A stretch of 64,000 bases of DNA from Tetracentron sinense (Eukaryota > Streptophyta > Magnoliopsida > Trochodendrales > Trochodendraceae). The position numbers and the translations under genes were made by a program. Under the pieces are notes generated by a model. The model was not told the origin of the DNA and ran no database searches. It saw nothing but the letters and a program-made list of their open reading frames with translations. Shown here piece by piece: positions 58,448-64,000 of this stretch (position 1 is its first letter; each line of letters opens with the position of its first letter). The stretch is from the NCBI GenBank assembly GCA_015143295.1, contig CM026573.1, forward strand, positions 9,391,934 through 9,455,933, given 5' to 3'.

Positions 58448-59317
58448 TCAGCCTCTCCCAAGTGGCGGCTTCGGAGTGTGGCGATTATTAGCTCCTGATC
58501 CTGGATAATCGTGACTCTCCCAATCCATCCTGCCTTTAATATTGAGTTCCTCTTCCATGCCTTCCACTGTGATTTCCTGATTTCATTGAAAGAAGATGCA
58601 TTAGCTTAACTTAATTAAGAATCAGAGATAATTTTAATGGTTTAAATATCTAGTGTTGAAACTTTCTTGTAATTTTTTCTACAAAGTGTGTATATATATA
58701 ATGTAAAAATGTAAAATTGTTATATCGTATTCAACTCAAGAGTCCTTCCCTCAAAAGAAAATTTAAAACGTAACAAAATAAGCTCATGATTTTATGTTCA
58801 TTTTAGAGTAATCATACATAGATATGTTAGCTCAATGAAATGCGACGAAAGAAGGAGAATTCCATGAATTTTGTCCATTTCATTATCAGAAACAAGTATT
58901 AATTGCTCCTAACCATGTAAGAATTTGTAAGAATTTTGTCGTTGTATTGTATAACTAACATAGACTTAAGAAAAACTATAATCAAAATTGGTTATTAAAT
59001 CAGTTTTGTCCAAAATAATATCAAGAATTCCCTGAGACCTCATGAGTTGATTGTTGAAAATGATTTTGATCATCAAATTTGTAAAATACCTGGTGGGTAT
59101 TCTCTGAAGCTACTTGACCTTGAGTTTCATGCAGTAGATTTCTAGTCCCTGTAAACACAAAAAAAAAAAAAAAAAGCTTAAGCAAGAAGAAGAAGAAGAA
59201 GAAGGTACAATACATAAGAGATCAAGGATAATTACTTGATATTGGGACAGCATTCAAGGTGATAAGGTGAGAGAAACTCAATAGAATCACTAGTAGATGA
59301 AGGGCAGTGCCTGCCAT
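58448..59317 (-). CDS. Small secreted peptide precursor, PSY-like (tyrosine-sulfated peptide type)
   Basis: Three short exons (minus): 59317-59236, 59148-59090, 58576-58448. Introns are GT-AG (donors GTAATT and GTATTT; acceptors TTTACAG and AAATCAG), with phase 1 then phase 0, giving 89 residues. Residues 1-24 (MAGTALHLLVILLSFSHLIT...) form a signal peptide; the middle is acidic and variable; the C-terminus is MDWESHDYPGSGANNRHTPK followed by PPLGRG and a stop. The core DYPGSGANNRHTP fits PSY1 (DYGDPSANPKHDP) and bacterial RaxX (DYPPPGANPKHDP) at D-Y, A-N, basic, H and P. An Asp before Tyr is the usual tyrosine-sulfation context. PSY peptides are apoplastic growth/stress signals. The family call is from motif memory; the reading frame, splice sites and signal peptide are seen directly. 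Confidence 0.82.
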
Positions 59318-59387
59318 TTCTCTTAAACACCAAGTTATATTGATAGTTTTTGTGAGTGTTCTATAGTTCTTCTTTCACAAGGCTAGT

Positions 59388-59400
59388 GCTCCATTTATAC
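59388..59400 (-). promoter_or_regulatory. Candidate TATA box of the peptide gene
   Basis: The minus strand reads ATGTATAAATGGAGC about 75 bp upstream of the ATG at 59317, a good TATAAAT at a plausible distance for a short 5' UTR. Confidence 0.5.
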
Positions 59401-61283
59401 ATTCTTATAATAGACTCTGTCTGGGGGTATGTGGTGTTAGGGCACATCTATCATTTCACAAAAGTCAAAAAGCTTAAAAGAGCACCACCCCCTATGGAGG
59501 TCTACCTAACTTGTGCGATCTCTTTTTATAATAACTCACAAATGAAGGAACCAATACCACTTCTCTAGGTTTTGATAAAGACACCAAGTACAGTATTCAA
59601 TTTGTGCTATAATTGAAGGGAGGACTTGATATTTTGTTGAGGTCCAAGGCGTTTAGTTTTTTTTTGGTTAAAAGGCGTTTAGTTGAGTGGAGGATATCAT
59701 GATAAATATATTAAGTCAAAACTAGTATGGAAATATGAACCCACCATGAAAGTGGGTGAGTGACAAAAGAATGATAGCTCCATAACAGTAGAGATTCTTA
59801 CCCTGATTTAAGTCAAGCTCCTAGTGGGATATGTATCATCAGATTTCGAGGAAATCCAAAGGGTTAGATTGATTATAATGGTACCCCAGATTCTGGAAGA
59901 AAAAATAGGCATACTGGATCACAGTGTTGGTCCAAAACTAGTATTTAATAACATATTATAGATCATATGATACATTATCGCGATTTTTTGTTGTTCAAAT
60001 GGACGTAAAGAGGGTATATAAATATACAATTAGAGGTTTACATGTAAATGCTTTAGAAATCTATCATATCTATGACCATACTTGTGCTTGCTATACCTTC
60101 GAACGCGTTATAACACTTGTTACATATAATCTTAAGGAATTTTCATTACTAGGGTCTAGGCATTTTGGGGAACCAAATTGGGTGTTTGATGGCCAGGATA
60201 TCGTGTACAGCTGTTGAATCCGTATAGCCCATTTGATCCTACCCTTCAAACACTCATGGCCCTAGGGAAGAACACAGACGATATGCTTCCGCATTTTGGT
60301 TGCCTGCAATTATAAGCTCGTTGAACAAGGACAGCATTGGGTATTTAGTGGAGTCTGTGACTCGATCATGGAATCTATCGCGCGTCCTCTTCAATGTCCT
60401 TAAGGCTACGTGTTGCTGTTTGGCTTGCTAGAAAATTAGTGTTGGAAGATATGATAATGCCGGTAGGAGATGGAGTCAAGCATGAGAAATATGAAGCTAA
60501 AGACAGTCCTATTGCAGGAAGCTCAATGAGAGCATTGAAGACTCATAGTCATAGACGTAGGCTTTTTTTTTATAGAGTGGTAATTAATGGCTTTAGTACT
60601 TAATGAGACACAGTCCCAAGGAGTAAGACTAAATCCCATATCACCTTGCTTATAATAATATAGGCTTCTAAGCATATTAAGGAGCAAATTCTTACTTTTT
60701 TTTTTGTTGATTCGTGGGACTTATCTGAAAGATTTGCTGGATATTAATTTGGACAAACAAGATGATTTTAATTACTCGCTTTGATCCTTTTTGAATGGCC
60801 AGATATAAAAGTTCAGAGCTCTAGATTGAAAGAATCTTGCCACAGAGCCCTAATCTATGTTGTACGATACGAAGAAACTAGGATTGTGTTAGGTTAACAG
60901 TTGTGTAAAAAAATAGTTAGGATTGTATCCGGTTAACAGTTATGTTAAAAAAAAAAAAAAGATTCTTATGTTGCTAAATCATGCATGTTAGTGTTACCTC
61001 GCAAAAGCCTATTTTATTTTTAACGAGATCAGTAACTCAAAGTTGCAAACGTGTTTTGAATCCTTCAATTAGGAATGACAATCCCTGACCCAACCCCATC
61101 CACACCCAGTGCCAACTTATTTTATAATTAATTAATTAAGTTGCATACGAACCAAAAAAAAAAAAATTTAATTAAGTTGCATAGACACAAGTTTTGGAGT
61201 CCTACACGAAGGCAAGTTGCTATATTCGTTGACCCCTAAAAAATAAATAGGATTGGAGGACTCGGAGAATATTTCAAATTTAT
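59401..61283. other. Intergenic; possible decayed coding scraps at 59999-60600
   Basis: Plus frames at 59999-60217 and 60394-60603 have somewhat coding-like composition but no recognised family, and no splice connection was found. The remainder is AT-rich. Confidence 0.35.
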
Positions 61284-61291
61284 GTAATGCT

Positions 61292-61467
61292 GGGAAGCTA
61301 AGGCTTGTCCCATTGGTGAGTGTGTCACTTGACCACTTTGTCGATCGGGTTCCAGTCCTTGGAGCGTGCTTCAGTTGCAATATCAGCCTCTGACAGGTAA
61401 GTAGCCGTACTAACACTAACCACTAACTATTCATCAGCACCTGTGGGGCCCTCAAAAAAAAAATTAG
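61292..61467 (+). mobile_element. tRNA-derived SINE with 8-bp TSD
   Basis: Box A-like TTGTCCCATTGGTGAGTG and box B GGGTTCCAGTCCTTGG, 35 bp apart, with an A-rich end (CTCAAAAAAAAAATTAG). Both flanks carry GTAATGCT (61284-61291 and 61468-61475). Confidence 0.8.
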
Positions 61468-61962
61468 GTAATGCTAACTACACTTTCTTTTAACCTCACT
61501 TTTTTTAAGGGGAAGATATGCGTTATTGTCTTCTATTAAAAGAAGAGTTAAGTATCGTTTTGTCGCCCTAAACAAAAAATATCCCTGCTTAAGACATGAT
61601 TTGAAAAAAATTACCAAAGAGGATATACATTCCAATTTTACCCTTATAGTTTTTGGTGTTTATGTGCATAGCTTAAGGGTAAATATGTCAAATGCATGCC
61701 CTTTCTATTAATAAAAATATAAATGATGCCCTATTTGATAAATATGTCAAAAGTATGCCCTTTTAGTTAATAAAAATACAAAGCATGCCCATTTAGGTGA
61801 AGCCCCCTTAAAAGAAAAACACATGTTTTGAACCAGCACTTGTCCAATCATGAATAGAGCGTATTAACAAAGAGTGTTGCTAGATTATCTTCAATTTTTA
61901 GTTGGAATGCTAAGCATACTCTCACAATATCTACTCTCAACTTTTTTAGATAATAAAGCAAA

Positions 61963-62135
61963 AGAGCAATGCTATGTCCACTTTTTGGCCATCCACTCTC
62001 CCCTATTTTTGTACAAGAAAACAAAAAAGTGTGACATTTTGTGTGGGTCCCACCACTTTTATTTTGTCTTTTTGTTTTAAATTAGTAAAAACCGCCGTAG
62101 AATGGATGGCCGGAAATTGGATGTAGCATTGCTCT
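61963..62135. mobile_element. MITE with 8-bp TSD (hAT-like)
   Basis: The ends AGAGCAATGCTATGTCCACT and AATTGGATGTAGCATTGCTCT are inverted copies, with GGCCATCC also mirrored, about 40 bp of inverted repeat. Flanked by AAAGCAAA at 61955-61962 and 62136-62143. 173 bp, no coding capacity. Confidence 0.92.
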
Positions 62136-62186
62136 AAAGCAAATGATGTGGGCCCCACACAACATCATTTGTTTTATTATCTAAAA

Positions 62187-62553
62187 GGAGTCAAATCATC
62201 TACGGTGATAATCGGATTTGGCAAATGCAATTATCACCCCTAGAGGTCGTCACGTGTCTCCTTTGACACCCCTTAACCATGGGTAAGGTTCACCCACCCC
62301 TAGGGTTCACCCACCAATCCTTGGTTTTAAAAAAAAAAAACTGTTTTTAATTATAAAAAAGCTCTAAAAACAGTTTTTTTAATTTTAAAAAAAGAATTAA
62401 TATTTTATAATAAAAAACAAGGATGGGTGGGTGAACCGTAGGGGTGGGTGAATACTACCCACGGTTAAGGGGTGTCAAAGGAGACACATGGCGACCTCTA
62501 AGGGTGATAACCAGATTTGCTAAATCCGATTATCACCGTAGAGGATTTGACTC
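62187..62553. mobile_element. Foldback MITE, Mutator-like, perfect 9-bp TSD
   Basis: Almost the entire 367 bp is one inverted repeat: left GGAGTCAAATCATCTACGGT, GGTCGTCACGTGTCTCCTTT and CACCCCTTAACCATGGGTAA mirror right-arm sequences ending ACCGTAGAGGATTTGACTC. Flanked by TATCTAAAA at 62178-62186 and 62554-62562, a 9-bp target duplication typical of Mutator-like elements. The transcript could form a hairpin of about 150 bp per arm. Confidence 0.93.
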
Positions 62554-62893
62554 TATCTAAAATGGTGAGAATAGAGATTGTGAAAAGGATAATGCTAGCA
62601 CCACTTTCTTTCAAAATTGACTCTCTTTTTTAGTGGACATAGTGTTAGTACAAAACACATGTTTATCTCTTATTAGAAGACAATAACGCATGTCCTTCCT
62701 TTAAAGAAAGTGAGTATAAAATAAAGTAAAGCTAGCATTACCCGAGTGAGAATATGCTTGTGCAGTTGTGTTGTGTGTCTCTCATGTGAGTGTGAGTGGT
62801 CTGTGATCAATTCCTATGAGTTGTGATGAGGCAATTAATATATATGTCCATTGTTTGACCCAACTTCAAAGGTTAGGCTTCTATCCCACTAAC

Positions 62894-63396
62894 TAGGGGT
62901 GTACACGAGTCGGACTAGCTTGGTTGTTCGGTTTGGCCTAGCCCGATCAAGCTGAGCTCAAGCTTGATTTTTAGGTTCAATCAAGTCGGGTCGGGCCGAA
63001 CAACCAAGCTTGAAATTTACTAAGCTCGGGCCAACCCATGTTTGATTTGGCTCAGGTCGCAGCTTGGCCCGATTGAGGCTCGATTCAATTCAAAGCTTGG
63101 CTACTTAAATATTATATTAAAAAAATAAATAATATTATTTATATATAACATTATTATATATAAATAATATAAAATATTTCTATATTTATTTTAAAAGTAT
63201 TTTATTAATTAAAACAAGTCAAGCTTGAGCCAAGCCGAGCTTGGCCCGAGCTTGAATCAATTCGAGCTCGAGCTAGCTATTTGAATTCGGGCTGAGCCGT
63301 TCGAACACCATTTCAAGTCGAGCTTCGGGCCGAGCCTAGATTACCTCCCTTTCAAGCCAAGCCAAGCTTGGCTAAGCCCGGCCCGAATACACCCTA
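62894..63396. mobile_element. hAT-type MITE with imperfect TSD
   Basis: Starts TAGGGGTGTACACGAGTCGG and ends AGCCCGGCCCGAATACACCC + TA. The subterminal regions are dense in (G)AGCTTGG / CCAAGCT(C) motifs in both orientations. Flanks CCACTAAC (left) and GCACTAAA (right) agree at 6 of 8 bases, consistent with a worn 8-bp duplication. Confidence 0.75.
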
Positions 63397-64000
63397 GCAC
63401 TAAACCATGAACAGATACTAGCTAATACAGTTAATTGTGGTTGCGGCCTAACCATATTTGGGATATACCCCCAAAAGAGAGAGAGAGAGATGTGAACATC
63501 GGGTTTTCATGAACATACATTGGCTTGTGTTTGTGCTGTATTAGTTTGTTATAATTGCTACAGCCATTGCCAGATTGGTATCTATACTACTACTACTACT
63601 GTAAAACATAGTTAGTGCGCTTCAATGGATACCACCTAAGCACCCTTTGTGAAGCCACCTAAGCGTGTTCTTTGCTTGTGAAGCCACCTAAGCAAAATAG
63701 TGGGACCCACTCATTTTTTTCATTCTCTCCCATTCATTTCTCTCGTCACACACGTTTCCCACTCATTTATTCCTATTTCCCATTCACGTTTCCCATTCAT
63801 CTCCACCCATATACGTTTCTAATTAACATGTACATTTCCCTATTCATCTCCCCTTATTAATGTTTCCAAATTCTAAGGAAACATTTCCATTCTAAGCTTC
63901 TCTCCATCTATATACGAAGCCATGGCACCACTCATATCTATGTTTCCCCATTCATCTCCCATTAACTCACGCCTCCTATTTTCCTCCCTTTCCTATCTTC
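63397..64000. other. Intergenic to window end, pyrimidine-rich
   Basis: 63610-63695 has three direct repeats of GTGAAGCCACCTAAGC. 63710-63980 is CT-rich with repeated CGTTTCCCATTCAT words. It could be the start of another repeat element or a promoter; no gene supported. Confidence 0.45.

Noticed and set aside
59021-59215. 64-residue minus frame starting MYCTFFFFFFLL
   Set aside because: Reads through the intron poly-pyrimidine tract; only its middle is real, as exon 2 of the peptide gene.
1-64000. tRNA, rRNA or miRNA genes
   Set aside because: No cloverleaf-compatible tRNA, rRNA segment or recognised miRNA hairpin was found; pol III box pairs occur only in SINEs.

Overview
This is a stretch of a flowering-plant nuclear genome. 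The evidence is AT-rich intergenic DNA, intron-bearing genes of plant-specific families (an HTH/mandelonitrile-lyase-type GMC oxidoreductase, a MYB-CC/GARP regulator, an At5g19025-type membrane protein and a PSY-like secreted peptide), and a typical angiosperm load of LTR retrotransposons, an L1-type LINE with RNase H, CACTA, hAT and Mutator debris, and tRNA-derived SINEs. I cannot name the species.

Layout. 1-3188 is a short non-autonomous LTR element whose 5' LTR is cut by the window edge. About 4150-9640 is a decayed LINE. About 11.9-42.1 kb is a segmentally duplicated block holding three minus-strand copies of one GMC oxidoreductase gene: A (12666-15044) and B (25856-28200) read through with clean splice sites, while C (38791-41039) is a pseudogene with three in-frame stops. 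The copies have been spread apart by insertions. Between A and B lies a Gypsy LTR fragment that received a CACTA element, which in turn received large LTRs. Between B and C lie Gypsy debris, MITEs and a nearly complete but broken Copia element (33119-37706) with a matching 5-bp target duplication. Right of the block come a six-exon MYB-CC transcription factor gene (42213-43746, minus), a single-exon two-TM protein gene (51041-51736, minus) and a three-exon secreted-peptide gene (58448-59317, minus) whose C-terminus carries a PSY/RaxX-like DY...GAN..H.P motif. The last 5 kb are mostly MITEs and a SINE, several with clear target-site duplications.

Most interesting points: (1) the small peptide gene, which has to be spliced from three short exons and would be missed by an ORF scan; (2) exon 2 of GMC copies A and B is essentially identical over about 640 bp while exon 3 differs at about 9 percent of residues, which looks like recent gene conversion; (3) the three GMC copies act as internal controls that date and delimit several MITE insertions; (4) an apparent GC-AG intron inside the DNA-binding domain of the MYB-CC gene. 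All calls are from reading the sequence; no database search was run.
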